Shown here one piece after another: positions 1 through 7,781 of a stretch of 64,000 nucleotides of DNA. Every line of letters starts with the position of its first letter. Position 1 is the first letter of the stretch. The position numbers were made by a program, and so were the translations under genes. Below the pieces are notes generated by a model. It was not told the origin of the DNA and did not search any database. It saw only the letters and a program-made list of their open reading frames with translations. Source of the stretch: Microbacterium saccharophilum (GTDB lineage Bacteria; Actinomycetota; Actinomycetes; Actinomycetales; Microbacteriaceae); contig NZ_BKAH01000004.1 in NCBI RefSeq assembly GCF_007992455.1, forward strand, positions 62,001-126,000, given 5' to 3'.

Positions 1-318
1 CGCGGCCAGGCCCGCACGCAGGCCGCCGACCTCTCCACACTCCCCGCCGTCGTCCTCGACACCCGCGAGCGCCTGGCACCGGGAAGCCCCGCCATCAGCC
101 TGATCGAGCTGGAGCAGGAGCGGGATGCGGCCGGCGAGCCGCTGCCTGGCCAGTTCGCGTACCGCTACCACGGCCTCCGCCTCCTCGTCCGCGGCGAGGA
201 CCGGCTGTTCCTCGTCCCCGACCGGTGGTCGCCGAACGCCTCGACCCTCGTGGTGCCCCTAGGCGACGACATCCGGGTGCGCTTCCGGTTCTTCCCGGAC
301 GAGAACCCACCGGACTGA
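1..318 (+). CDS. C-terminal end of an unidentified protein (5' truncated by the window)
   Basis: Frame 1 is open from the first base to a TGA at 316-318 and encodes the last 105 residues of a protein whose start lies outside the window. The tail is soluble-looking, rich in charged and beta-type segments (for example FAYRYHGLRLLVRGEDRLFL and TLVVPLGDDIRVRFRFFP), with no membrane segment. Codon use matches the neighbours. I do not recognise the family. The next gene starts 39 nt downstream on the same strand. Coding status is fairly sure because the frame stays open with good third-position GC; function is unknown. Confidence 0.6.
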   Translation, partial: RGQARTQAADLSTLPAVVLDTRERLAPGSPAISLIELEQERDAAGEPLPGQFAYRYHGLRLLVRGEDRLFLVPDRWSPNASTLVVPLGDDIRVRFRFFPDENPPD

Positions 319-357
319 CCCGGAATATGTCGGGGGGCGAAGGGCGTTCCCCTCGGT

Positions 358-1050
358 ATGACGGATGCCATCAAGATCGACGTGTGGAGCGACATCGCCT
401 GCCCCTGGTGCTACATCGGCAAGCGGAACCTGGAGAGGGGCCTCGCGCAGACCGCCGACGATGATGACGCACCGCGGGTGGAGGTCACCTTCCACTCGTT
501 CGAGCTGTCACCCGACACACCCGTCGACTTCGACGGCGACGAGATCGACTTCCTCGCCGGACACAAGGGGATGCCGCGCGAGCGCGTGCAGGAGATGCTC
601 GAGAACGTGACCGGCGTCGCCGCGCAGGCGGGCCTGGCATACCGCTTCGACATCCTGAAGCACACGAACACCGTGAAGGCGCACGAGCTGCTGCATTTCG
701 CGAAGGCGCATGGCGCCCAGCCGGCCATGGCGGAGCGCCTCATGTCGGCCTACTTCCTGGAGGGCCGCCACGTCGGACGCATCGACGACCTCGTCGCGCT
801 CGCAGCCGAGGTGGGCCTCGACGCCGGTGCGGCGCGGGACGCCCTCGAGTCGAGCCGGCATCTCGCCGACGTCCGCGCAGACCAGGCGCAGGCCGCCGCG
901 TACGGCATCAACGGCGTGCCGTTCTTCGTGATCGACGGCACGTACGGCGTCAGCGGTGCGCAGCCGGCCGACGCGTTCGCCCAGATCGCCCGCCAGGTGT
1001 GGGCCGAGCGTCAGGACGCCGAGCAGGAGCCCGCCGCACAGACGGCGTGA
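358..1050 (+). CDS. DsbA family oxidoreductase (FrnE-like)
   Basis: This 230-residue protein has a thioredoxin fold with the DsbA-type insertion. The redox motif CPWC lies at residues 15-18 right after the first strand (KIDVWSDIACPWCYIGK), as in the FrnE/polyketide-type DsbA subfamily. A cis-proline loop is visible near residue 185 (NGVPFFVIDG). There is no signal peptide, so it probably acts in the cytoplasm as a disulfide oxidoreductase or isomerase; the substrate cannot be told from sequence. It converges with the glutathione peroxidase gene, with only 9 nt between the stops, so the two thiol-redox genes sit tail to tail. Family assignment is firm, the exact role open. Confidence 0.88.
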   Translation: MTDAIKIDVWSDIACPWCYIGKRNLERGLAQTADDDDAPRVEVTFHSFELSPDTPVDFDGDEIDFLAGHKGMPRERVQEMLENVTGVAAQAGLAYRFDILKHTNTVKAHELLHFAKAHGAQPAMAERLMSAYFLEGRHVGRIDDLVALAAEVGLDAGAARDALESSRHLADVRADQAQAAAYGINGVPFFVIDGTYGVSGAQPADAFAQIARQVWAERQDAEQEPAAQTA

Positions 1051-1059
1051 GGGCTCCGG

Positions 1060-1563
1060 CTACCGGGGGAGGTTCGCCTCGATCGCGCGGACGATCTCCG
1101 GGTCGTCCGGCTTCGTCTGCGGGCGGAAGCGGTGCACCTCACCGGTCGGGGTCACGAGGAACTTCTCGAAGTTCCAGATGATCGGGCCCTTCGAGCCCTC
1201 CACGTTCGGCGCCTTCTTCAGCGCCTTGTACAACGGGGCCGCGTGGGAGCCGTTGACGCGGACCTTGTCCATGATCGGGAAGCTGACACCCCACGTGACC
1301 GAGCAGTACTCGAGGATCTCGTCCATCGATCCGGGCTCCTGCCCCATGAACTGGTTGCAGGGGAACCCGACGACCTGCAGTCCGCGCTCACCGTAGGTGC
1401 GCTGCAGCTGCTCGAGCTGCTCGTACTGCGGCGCGAGGCCGCACTTCGACGCGACATTGACGATCATCAGGAGGCTGTCGTCGTAGTCCGCGAGGGTCTG
1501 CTCCGACCCGTCCGCGCTCTGGAAGGGGATGCGGCGGATGTCCACCGTCTGCGTCTCGGTCAT
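1060..1563 (-). CDS. Glutathione peroxidase / thiol peroxidase of the GPx family
   Basis: A 167-residue peroxidase that reduces hydroperoxides. The peroxidatic residue is Cys41 (NVASKCGL), not selenocysteine. Gln75 (GQEPG), Trp130 and Asn131 (IIWNF) complete the usual GPx tetrad, and Cys87 (EYCSVTWG) is a candidate resolving cysteine, which would make it thioredoxin-dependent as in most bacterial homologues. The ATG at 1563 was chosen because a TATCGT box lies 7 nt upstream (1571-1576 on the complement), suggesting a leaderless mRNA; a GGAGAA stretch also sits there. It is divergent from dusB. The real reductant is inferred from the family, not seen. Confidence 0.92.
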   Translation of the reverse strand: MTETQTVDIRRIPFQSADGSEQTLADYDDSLLMIVNVASKCGLAPQYEQLEQLQRTYGERGLQVVGFPCNQFMGQEPGSMDEILEYCSVTWGVSFPIMDKVRVNGSHAAPLYKALKKAPNVEGSKGPIIWNFEKFLVTPTGEVHRFRPQTKPDDPEIVRAIEANLPR

Positions 1564-1626
1564 GTTCTCCACGATAGGGCCGCCGGGGAGCCCGCGGGCG
1601 GCGCTGCGTCTGGGAGAATGGACAGG

Positions 1627-2793
1627 ATGTCCACGACCCTCGCTCCCGCGTCCCCGCTGCGCATCGGGCCCATCACGCTCGATGCGCCCGTCGTGCTGGC
1701 CCCGATGGCCGGGATCACCAACACGGCCTTCCGGCGCCTGTGCCGCGAGTACGGCGCAGGCCTGTACGTCAGCGAGATGATCACGACCCGCGCCCTCGTG
1801 GAGCGCAACGCCACGACGCTGCGCCTCATCCGGCACCACGAGTCGGAGACACCGCGTTCCATCCAGCTCTACGGCGTCGACCCGGCGACGGTGGAGTCCG
1901 CCGTGCGCATCCTCGTCGACGAGGACCACGCCGACCACATCGACCTCAACTTCGGCTGTCCCGTCCCCAAAGTCACCCGCAAGGGCGGGGGAGCGGCGCT
2001 GCCCTGGAAGCTCGGGCTGTTCCGCGAGATCGTCACGCGCGCCGCGCGCGCGGCCGGCGACATCCCGCTCACCGTGAAGATGCGCAAGGGCATCGACCCC
2101 GACCACCTCACCTACCTGGATGCCGGACGGATCGCCGAGGATGCCGGGGTCGCCGCCGTGGCCCTGCACGCCCGCACGGCGTCGCAGTTCTACTCCGGCA
2201 CCGCCGACTGGGAGGCGATCGCGCGTCTCAAGGAGGCCGTCACGAGCGTCCCGGTGCTCGGCAACGGCGACATCTGGTCGGCCGAGGACGCCACTCGGAT
2301 GATGGCGGAGACCGGGTGCGACGGCGTCGTCGTCGGCCGTGGCTGCCTCGGGCGCCCGTGGCTGTTCGGCGACCTCGCCCGCGCCCTCGGCGGCCCCGAT
2401 GCCGCCCCGGGCGAGCCGGTCGACGCCGACCTCGCGTTCGTCGCGCGGGCGTTCCGCCGGCACGCGGAACTCCTCGTCGAGTTCTTCGAGGACGAGGGAC
2501 GCGGCTGCCGCGACATCCGCAAGCACGTCGCCTGGTACTTCAAGGGCTACCCGGTCGGCGGCGACACGCGCGCCAAGCTCGCGACCGTCTCCTCCCTCGA
2601 GGAGATCGACGAGCTCGTGCAGACGCTCGATCTGACGGCCCCGTATCCCGGTGCCGCCGCGGAGGGCCAGCGTGGCCGCGCGGGCACCCCGAAACGTCCG
2701 GCGCTGCCGGAGGGGTGGCTCGACTCGCGCGACCTCGGGGCCGACGCCTCCAGTGCCCTCGCCGATGCGGAGCTCGACCACAGTGGCGGTTGA
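1627..2793 (+). CDS. dusB: tRNA-dihydrouridine synthase
   Basis: FMN enzyme that reduces uridine to dihydrouridine in the D-loop of tRNA. The 388-residue protein begins with a TIM-barrel strand (PVVLAPMAGITN), carries the catalytic cysteine Cys111 in LNFGCPVPKV, the substrate segment VTRKGGG, and the phosphate-binding VVVGRGCLGRPWLF near residue 240. Length and motifs fit the bacterial DusB/Nifr3 group. The ATG at 1627 has no clear Shine-Dalgarno, but a GAGAAT box at 1614-1619 is 7 nt upstream, as in many genes here. It heads an operon with dgt (overlapping) and dnaG, a common actinobacterial order. Confidence 0.94.
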   Translation: MSTTLAPASPLRIGPITLDAPVVLAPMAGITNTAFRRLCREYGAGLYVSEMITTRALVERNATTLRLIRHHESETPRSIQLYGVDPATVESAVRILVDEDHADHIDLNFGCPVPKVTRKGGGAALPWKLGLFREIVTRAARAAGDIPLTVKMRKGIDPDHLTYLDAGRIAEDAGVAAVALHARTASQFYSGTADWEAIARLKEAVTSVPVLGNGDIWSAEDATRMMAETGCDGVVVGRGCLGRPWLFGDLARALGGPDAAPGEPVDADLAFVARAFRRHAELLVEFFEDEGRGCRDIRKHVAWYFKGYPVGGDTRAKLATVSSLEEIDELVQTLDLTAPYPGAAAEGQRGRAGTPKRPALPEGWLDSRDLGADASSALADAELDHSGG

Positions 2794-4153
2794 CCTCGCC
2801 AGCGGCGTGGGCGTCGCGCCGGGACGACCCTCCGGTTACGACGACCACGACGCCGAGCGATTCCACCCCGAGCGGCACCGGTCCCAGCGCGACAGCTTCG
2901 CGCGCGACCGCGCCCGCGTGCTGCACTCCGCGGCGCTGCGGCGGCTGGCATCCAAGACGCAGGTCCTGAGCCCCGCGAGCCCCGGCGACTTCGCCCGCAA
3001 CCGCCTCACCCACTCGCTCGAGGTCGCGCAGGTGGGCCGGGAGCTCGCGATCGCCCTGGAGCTGTCCCCGGATGTCGTCGACACCGCGTGCCTCAGCCAC
3101 GACATCGGGCACCCGCCGTTCGGGCACAACGGCGAACGGGCGCTCAACGAGTGGGCCGAGGACATCGGCGGGTTCGAGGGCAACGCCCAGACCCTCCGCA
3201 TCCTGTCCCGTCTGGAGCCCAAGGTCATCGACGAGTCCGGACACAGCTTCGGGCTGAACCTCACCCGCGCGAGCCTCGACGCGGCGTGCAAGTACCCGTG
3301 GACCGCGGACAACCCCGTGCCCGACCCGGGCGGGCGGCTCAAGTTCGGCGTCTACCCCGAGGACGACGCCGTCTTCCGCTGGCTCCGCGCCGACGCCCCC
3401 GGACGCGTGCGGTGCATCGAGGCCGAGGTCATGGACCTCTCCGACGACATCGCCTACTCGGTGCACGACTTCGAGGACGCGATCCTCAACGGCTACCTCG
3501 ACCCGCGCCGCCTCGACGACCCGCACGAGCGGGACGCGCTCCTCACGGCCATCCAGACGTGGGTCGGCTACGGGTTCACGCGTGACGAGCTCGCCGATGC
3601 GCTGTACCGCATCAGCCGGCTGCCGGAGTGGTTCACCGCGTTCGACGGCTCCCGCGGCGACGTCGCCCGGCTGAAGAACCTCACCTCCGACCTCATCGGC
3701 CGCTTCGCGCGCGCCGCGACCGCCGCGACCCGGGAGCACTTCCCGGTGTCCGTGCTCACCCGCTACCGCGGGCGCGTCATCGTGCCACGCGTCATCGAAG
3801 CCGAGATGGCCGTGCTGAAGGGCATCCTCGGCGCCTTCGTCGTCTCGATCGAAGGCCGGAAGGGGCTCTACAAGGAGCAGCGGCGCGTCCTGAAGCGCCT
3901 CGCGTCGGCGCTCGCGGCCCGTCCGGAGCATCTCGACCGCATGCACGCCGGCGATTTCGCCCGCGCGCAGACGGATGCCGAGCGCAAGCGCGTGATCGTC
4001 GACCAGGTCGCGACCCTCACGGACCGGTTCGCGATCGAGTGGCACACGCGCCTCGTCGGGCCCGTCGATCTGCGCGAACTCGGCCTGTGGTCCTCCGGCG
4101 CCGTCGTCCCCTCGCACTCCTTCGCGCTCCCCGAACCCCTCGAGGGGCTCTGA
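2783..4153 (+). CDS. dgt: Deoxyguanosinetriphosphate triphosphohydrolase (dGTPase)
   Basis: HD-superfamily enzyme that removes tripolyphosphate from dGTP and helps set dNTP pools. The metal-binding HD motif is clear: His in NRLTHSLEV, and HD in LSHDIGHPPFGHNGERAL, with a second Asp in DLSDDIAYSVHDFEDA. The chosen GTG start at 2783 has GGAG at 2769-2772, ten bases upstream, and gives 456 residues; an in-frame ATG at 2765 without a good ribosome site is the alternative. Either start lies inside the end of dusB, and the stop TGA shares one base with the dnaG ATG, so the three genes are translationally coupled. Confidence 0.93.
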   Translation: MAVDLASGVGVAPGRPSGYDDHDAERFHPERHRSQRDSFARDRARVLHSAALRRLASKTQVLSPASPGDFARNRLTHSLEVAQVGRELAIALELSPDVVDTACLSHDIGHPPFGHNGERALNEWAEDIGGFEGNAQTLRILSRLEPKVIDESGHSFGLNLTRASLDAACKYPWTADNPVPDPGGRLKFGVYPEDDAVFRWLRADAPGRVRCIEAEVMDLSDDIAYSVHDFEDAILNGYLDPRRLDDPHERDALLTAIQTWVGYGFTRDELADALYRISRLPEWFTAFDGSRGDVARLKNLTSDLIGRFARAATAATREHFPVSVLTRYRGRVIVPRVIEAEMAVLKGILGAFVVSIEGRKGLYKEQRRVLKRLASALAARPEHLDRMHAGDFARAQTDAERKRVIVDQVATLTDRFAIEWHTRLVGPVDLRELGLWSSGAVVPSHSFALPEPLEGL

Positions 4154-6000
4154 TGGCGCGCATCCGGCAGGCCGACGTCGACGAAGTGAAGTCCCGCACC
4201 AACATCGGCGACATCGTCGGCGAGCGGGTCGCCCTCAAGTCCGCCGGCGTCGGGTCGCTGAAGGGCCTCTGCCCGTTCCACGACGAGCGCAGCCCGAGCT
4301 TCCACGTCCGGCCGCAGGTCGGCTACTACCACTGCTTCGGATGCGGCGAGTCGGGCGACGTGTACTCCTTCCTCCGCGCGATGGACCACCTCTCCTTCAC
4401 CGAGGCGGTCGAGCGGCTCGCGGGGCGCATCGGCTACCAGCTGCACTACGAGGACGGTCAGGCGGCCCCGGAGACGAGCGGGCGCACGCGGCTGTACCAG
4501 GCCAACTCCGCCGCGGCGGAGTGGTTCCGCTCACAGCTGTCGACACCCGAGGCCGACGCGGGACGCCGGTTCCTGGGGGAGCGCGGGTTCGACGCGGGAG
4601 CTGCAGCGCATTTCGGCGTCGGGTACGCCCCGAAGGGGTGGAACGCGCTCCGCGACGCCATGCGGGCGCAGGGCTACACCGACGAGGAGCTCGCGACCGC
4701 GGGCCTCGTCTCGCAGGGCCAGCGCGGCGTGTACGACCGCTTCCGCGGCCGTGTCGTCTGGCCCATCCGCGACGTCACGGGACAGACCATCGGCTTCGGC
4801 GCCCGGCGCCTGTACGAAGACGATCAGGGCCCGAAGTACCTCAACACCCCCGAGACGCCGATCTACAAGAAGGCGCAGGTGCTCTACGGGCTCGACCTGG
4901 CCAAGCGCGACATCTCGCGGCAGCACCGGGTCGTCGTCGTCGAGGGCTACACCGACGTGATGGCGTGCCACCTCGCCGGCGTGACGACGGCCATCGCGTC
5001 GTGCGGCACCGCGTTCGGCTCCGACCACATCACGGTGCTGCGCCGTGTCATGGGCGACGATGACTCCGCCGCGGGCGAGGTCATCTTCACGTTCGACCCG
5101 GATGCGGCCGGGCAGAAGGCCGCGCTGCGGGCCTTCGGCGACGAGAAGCGCTTCGCCGCCCAGACCTATGTGGCCGTCGCGCCGGACGGCCTCGACCCCT
5201 GCGATCTGCGCCTGAACCGCGGCGACGGCGCCGTGCGGTCGCTCATCGAGACCAAGGCCCCCATGTTCGAGTTCGTCATGGACCAGCGGCTGTCCGGTTT
5301 CGACCTCGCCACGGTGGAAGGGCGGGTCGGCGCGCTGCGCTCCGCCGCCCCGATCGTCGCCGACATCCGGGACTCCGCGCTTCGCCCCGGGTACACCCGC
5401 GTCCTCGCGCGGAAGCTCGGCATGGACCTCTCCGAGGTCGCACCGGCCATCGAACGCGCGGCGCGCGCGGCACGCGCCGCCCGCTCCGGCGAGACCGCCC
5501 CGGCCGCGCCGGCGCCCACGGGGGAGACGACGCGGGTCACGATCACCTCCCTGCCCCGCACGGCGGACGCCGCCATCGAGCGGGACGCGCTCATGGGCAT
5601 CCTGCAGTACGGTCACCTCCTGGATGCCGCCGAGGTCGATGCCGCGCTCGCCCTGCCGATGTCGCATCCCGCCCTCGACGCCGTGCGCCAGGCGATCGTC
5701 GCGCAGGCCGACCGCAGCCGTATCGGCTGGGCCTCGACGGCCGTGGAGTCGGCTCGGGAGCCGTTCCGGTCGCTGGCCGTCGAGCTGCTGACCGCCGACT
5801 TCCCCGCCCTCACCGAGGCCGAGGCCACGGCATCCACGCTGTCCCTCTGCCGGCGGCTGCGCGTGCGCGCCGTGGACCGGGAGAAGAGCGAACTGCTCGG
5901 CGCCATCCAGCGCGTGCCCGCGGATTCCGAGGAGGGCCGCACGGTGCGTGTCGCGCTGCGCGAGCTCGACGCGCGCCGGCGTGCCCTGTCCGACGAGTAG
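4153..6000 (+). CDS. dnaG: DNA primase
   Basis: Makes the RNA primers for replication. The 615-residue protein has the N-terminal CHC2 zinc finger (Cys40, His43, Cys61, Cys64), the RNA-polymerase core, and a TOPRIM domain with the glutamate in VVVVEGYTDVMACH near residue 265 and the DxD of FTFDPDAAGQKA near residue 315. After an Ala/Pro-rich linker around residue 440-460 comes a C-terminal helical domain that should contact the DnaB helicase. Its ATG overlaps the dgt stop by one base. Length and domain order are normal for actinobacterial primases. Confidence 0.96.
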   Translation: MARIRQADVDEVKSRTNIGDIVGERVALKSAGVGSLKGLCPFHDERSPSFHVRPQVGYYHCFGCGESGDVYSFLRAMDHLSFTEAVERLAGRIGYQLHYEDGQAAPETSGRTRLYQANSAAAEWFRSQLSTPEADAGRRFLGERGFDAGAAAHFGVGYAPKGWNALRDAMRAQGYTDEELATAGLVSQGQRGVYDRFRGRVVWPIRDVTGQTIGFGARRLYEDDQGPKYLNTPETPIYKKAQVLYGLDLAKRDISRQHRVVVVEGYTDVMACHLAGVTTAIASCGTAFGSDHITVLRRVMGDDDSAAGEVIFTFDPDAAGQKAALRAFGDEKRFAAQTYVAVAPDGLDPCDLRLNRGDGAVRSLIETKAPMFEFVMDQRLSGFDLATVEGRVGALRSAAPIVADIRDSALRPGYTRVLARKLGMDLSEVAPAIERAARAARAARSGETAPAAPAPTGETTRVTITSLPRTADAAIERDALMGILQYGHLLDAAEVDAALALPMSHPALDAVRQAIVAQADRSRIGWASTAVESAREPFRSLAVELLTADFPALTEAEATASTLSLCRRLRVRAVDREKSELLGAIQRVPADSEEGRTVRVALRELDARRRALSDE

Positions 6001-6032
6001 CGTGTCCCGCCCCGTCCGGGCAGGATGAGGGG

Positions 6033-6800
6033 ATGCCTCCGCACACCGACGCCGATGTGTCCGTGCGCTGCGTGGATCTGTCGATCGCGCGGGGACGGCG
6101 GGGACCGCGCGTCGTCGACGGCGTCTCCTTCACCCTCGAGCGCGGGGGAGCGCTGGCCGTCATGGGTCCCGCCGGCTCCGGCAAGTCGAGCCTCGCCGCC
6201 GTCCTCGCCGGCGCGGACACGGACGCGCGGATCGTCGGGGGATCGGCGTTCGTGGAGGGCATCCCGGCGCGTGCGCGGGGGCGGCGCCGGCGCGTGCTCA
6301 CGTACGTCACGGGCTGGCTCGGGCAGGGCGTCGGGGCCGATCTCCCGGCGCGACTGACGGTCTCGGACATCATCGCGGAGCCGATCACGAGCCGGGACCG
6401 CAGGGTGAACCGTCGGGCTCTCGCCATCCGGGTCGCCGAGCTCCTCGACGAGCTCCAGCTGCCGCTCGGTGCCGCAGCGAAATACCCGTACGAGCTGAGC
6501 GCGGGGATGCGCCAGCGCGTCGCGCTCGCGCGCGCCCTCGTCCTCGAGCCGCGCCTGCTCGTGGGGGATGATCCGCTCGCCAACCTCGACCCGGAGGTGA
6601 GGGTCACGGTACGCGACGCCCTGCAGCGGCGGCGCAGCGAGACGGGCATGTCACTGCTGCTCGTCACCAACGAGGAAGACGTCGTGCGGCACTTCGCGGC
6701 TGCCGTGCTGGTGCTCCGCGACGGCCACACCGTCGGGTCCGGCCGGAGCCTGGACGACATGCTGTGGACGCCGGATGAGGACGCGCGGATCGCCCCCTGA
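6033..6800 (+). CDS. Orphan ABC-type ATPase with degenerate active site
   Basis: A 255-residue ABC nucleotide-binding domain resembling oligopeptide/dipeptide transporter ATPases. Walker A is intact (GPAGSGKS, residues 45-52) and the signature region YPYELSAGMRQRVALARAL is close to the Opp/Dpp consensus. Two catalytic positions differ: Walker B ends LLVGDDP (179-180), with Asp in place of the usual catalytic Glu, and the H-loop reads LLVTNEED with Asn213 where His is expected. The Q-loop (TYVTGWLGQ) is also atypical. No permease or binding protein is nearby. It may hydrolyse ATP weakly or act as a switch; that is inference. A CAGGAT box lies 6 nt before the ATG. Confidence 0.85.
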   Translation: MPPHTDADVSVRCVDLSIARGRRGPRVVDGVSFTLERGGALAVMGPAGSGKSSLAAVLAGADTDARIVGGSAFVEGIPARARGRRRRVLTYVTGWLGQGVGADLPARLTVSDIIAEPITSRDRRVNRRALAIRVAELLDELQLPLGAAAKYPYELSAGMRQRVALARALVLEPRLLVGDDPLANLDPEVRVTVRDALQRRRSETGMSLLLVTNEEDVVRHFAAAVLVLRDGHTVGSGRSLDDMLWTPDEDARIAP

Positions 6801-6826
6801 CGTCACGAGCACCCCCGCGGCTTTGC

Positions 6827-6832
6827 TACGAT
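6827..6832 (+). promoter_or_regulatory. -10 box of the tRNA-Asn gene
   Basis: TACGAT lies 33 nt before the mature 5' end of tRNA-Asn, so the transcript would carry a short 5' leader removed by RNase P. No clear -35 hexamer is visible. The assignment rests on the TAnnnT pattern and its position only. Confidence 0.45.
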
Positions 6833-6865
6833 AGTCGGGTTGCCCACCGCAAGGTGAGCGGCTGA

Positions 6866-6941
6866 TCCTCGGTAGCTCAATTGGCAGAGCAATCGGCTGT
6901 TAACCGATAGGTTCTTGGTTCGAGTCCAAGCCGGGGAGCCA
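6866..6941 (+). tRNA. tRNA-Asn (anticodon GTT)
   Basis: A complete cloverleaf can be drawn. The acceptor stem TCCTCGG pairs with CCGGGGA (one wobble), the D-arm is GCTCAATTGGCAGAGC, the anticodon stem ATCGG/CCGAT encloses CTGTTAA with anticodon GTT, and the T-arm CTTGG-TTCGAGT-CCAAG is standard. The discriminator is G at 6938 and CCA is encoded at 6939-6941. A strong stem-loop follows 9 nt downstream. Confidence 0.96.
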
Positions 6942-6950
6942 CAACCTCCC

Positions 6951-6980
6951 GAAACTCCCCTGGTCCGCCGGGGGAGTTTC
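6951..6980 (+). terminator. Stem-loop terminator after tRNA-Asn
   Basis: GAAACTCCCC (6951-6960) and GGGGAGTTTC (6971-6980) form a perfect 10-bp stem with a 10-nt loop, starting 9 nt after the encoded CCA. There is no T-tract, which is common for actinobacterial terminators. It most likely ends the tRNA-Asn transcript. Confidence 0.65.
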
Positions 6981-7000
6981 GCCGTTGCGGGCGCGGCACC

Positions 7001-7064
7001 GAGAAACCACATCGAGCATGAGAAACCGCTTCAGACGTGGTTTCTCAAGCCGGATGTGGTTTCT
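7001..7064. repeat. Cluster of four GAGAAACC-type inverted motifs
   Basis: Four copies of one 9-10 bp motif lie within 64 bp. Two point right (GAGAAACCAC at 7001-7010, GAGAAACCGC at 7020-7029) and two are inverted (GTGGTTTCTC at 7037-7046, GTGGTTTCT at 7056-7064). The first copy pairs perfectly over 10 bp with the third, and over 12 bp (7002-7013 with 7053-7064) with the fourth, so mutually exclusive hairpins are possible. It lies between tRNA-Asn and a convergent small gene. I recognise no named element; a short intergenic repeat family is one reading. Confidence 0.6.
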
Positions 7065-7142
7065 GGGGCGGCGACGCGCGGAGCCGGGCGACGACGCGCG
7101 GAAGCGGGGTGACCCGGGCGTCCGCACCGGTCCCGCGGCGGA

Positions 7143-7460
7143 TCAGACCGGGACGGACGCGGCGAGGGCGAGCAGCGCGCGGATGGCGTCGTCCTGCACG
7201 AGATGCGAGCTCACGCAACGGCCGGCGGCCTCGGGCGCCGCGGCCACCCACTCCACGTGCACGGCACCGGTCAGGACGCGCTGGGTGCCGGGAACCCGCT
7301 TCCGGGTCTGTGTCGTGCGGGACACCACGTCACCGACGTACGCATCGCCCAGGTAGACGCGGAAGCCGCCCGCCTCCGCGGTGTGCGGAGCGAGCGCGAC
7401 CGTGACACTGCCGGCAGCGTCGGCGCTGCGTCGGATGGTCCGAGCGATCAGATCGGTCAT
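7143..7460 (-). CDS. Hypothetical protein, 105 residues
   Basis: A small soluble protein of unknown function. The ATG at 7460 has a GGGAG ribosome site 7-8 nt upstream on the complement, and coding bias is good, so the gene looks real. The sequence shows beta-type stretches (SVTVALAPHTAEAGGFRVYLGDAYVGDVV) ending in an Ala/Leu-rich helix (DDAIRALLALAAS). There is no signal peptide, membrane segment or cysteine pair. It is divergent from the universal stress protein gene, across a 321-nt gap that holds a candidate small RNA. I do not recognise the family. Confidence 0.6.
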   Translation of the reverse strand: MTDLIARTIRRSADAAGSVTVALAPHTAEAGGFRVYLGDAYVGDVVSRTTQTRKRVPGTQRVLTGAVHVEWVAAAPEAAGRCVSSHLVQDDAIRALLALAASVPV

Positions 7461-7607
7461 GCGTCTACTCCCTGGCGGCGTGCAAGCCGGCGACAGCCGC
7501 AGGCACGGTCCCCACTGTGCTTCGTGCGGTCGTCACGGAGGCGGCCCCAGCCGCCTACCGATGAAGAGTCTGCCAGATATCCGATTCGTACGTCGCCGAT
7601 TCGCGGG

Positions 7608-7613
7608 TACACT
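7608..7613 (+). promoter_or_regulatory. Candidate -10 box ahead of the 7.62-7.69 kb hairpins
   Basis: TACACT at 7608-7613, with a weak TTCGTA 17 nt upstream (7585-7590), would start transcription near 7620, just where the first of two hairpins begins. The -35 match is poor, so this is a pattern-based suggestion. Confidence 0.35.
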
Positions 7614-7619
7614 GGAAAT

Positions 7620-7690
7620 CGAGAATCCCGCGTCATCTGCGCGGCTCTCGACCGAAGGCCAGGGCTTCCACCCCTGGCCTTCACCCTTTC
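7620..7690 (+). ncRNA. Candidate small RNA or 5' leader with two hairpins
   Basis: Directly after the TACACT box come two tandem stem-loops. The first has GAGA (7621-7624) with TCTC (7646-7649) outside and CCGCG/CGCGG inside. The second has an 11-bp perfect stem, GAAGGCCAGGG (7654-7664) with CCCTGGCCTTC (7672-7682), followed by ACCCTTT, which looks like an intrinsic terminator. No gene ends here: the gene to the left reads away and the stress protein to the right begins at 7782. Either a short RNA of about 70 nt or an attenuating leader of the stress gene would fit. I match it to no known RNA family. Confidence 0.4.
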
Positions 7691-7781
7691 GCCGGCGCAT
7701 CCTTTCTCACGGCTCCCGGGCCCGCGACCGCTCGCGGCGACGGCTATCGTGGGGGGCAAGCGGATCCCAATGGAGGGCACC

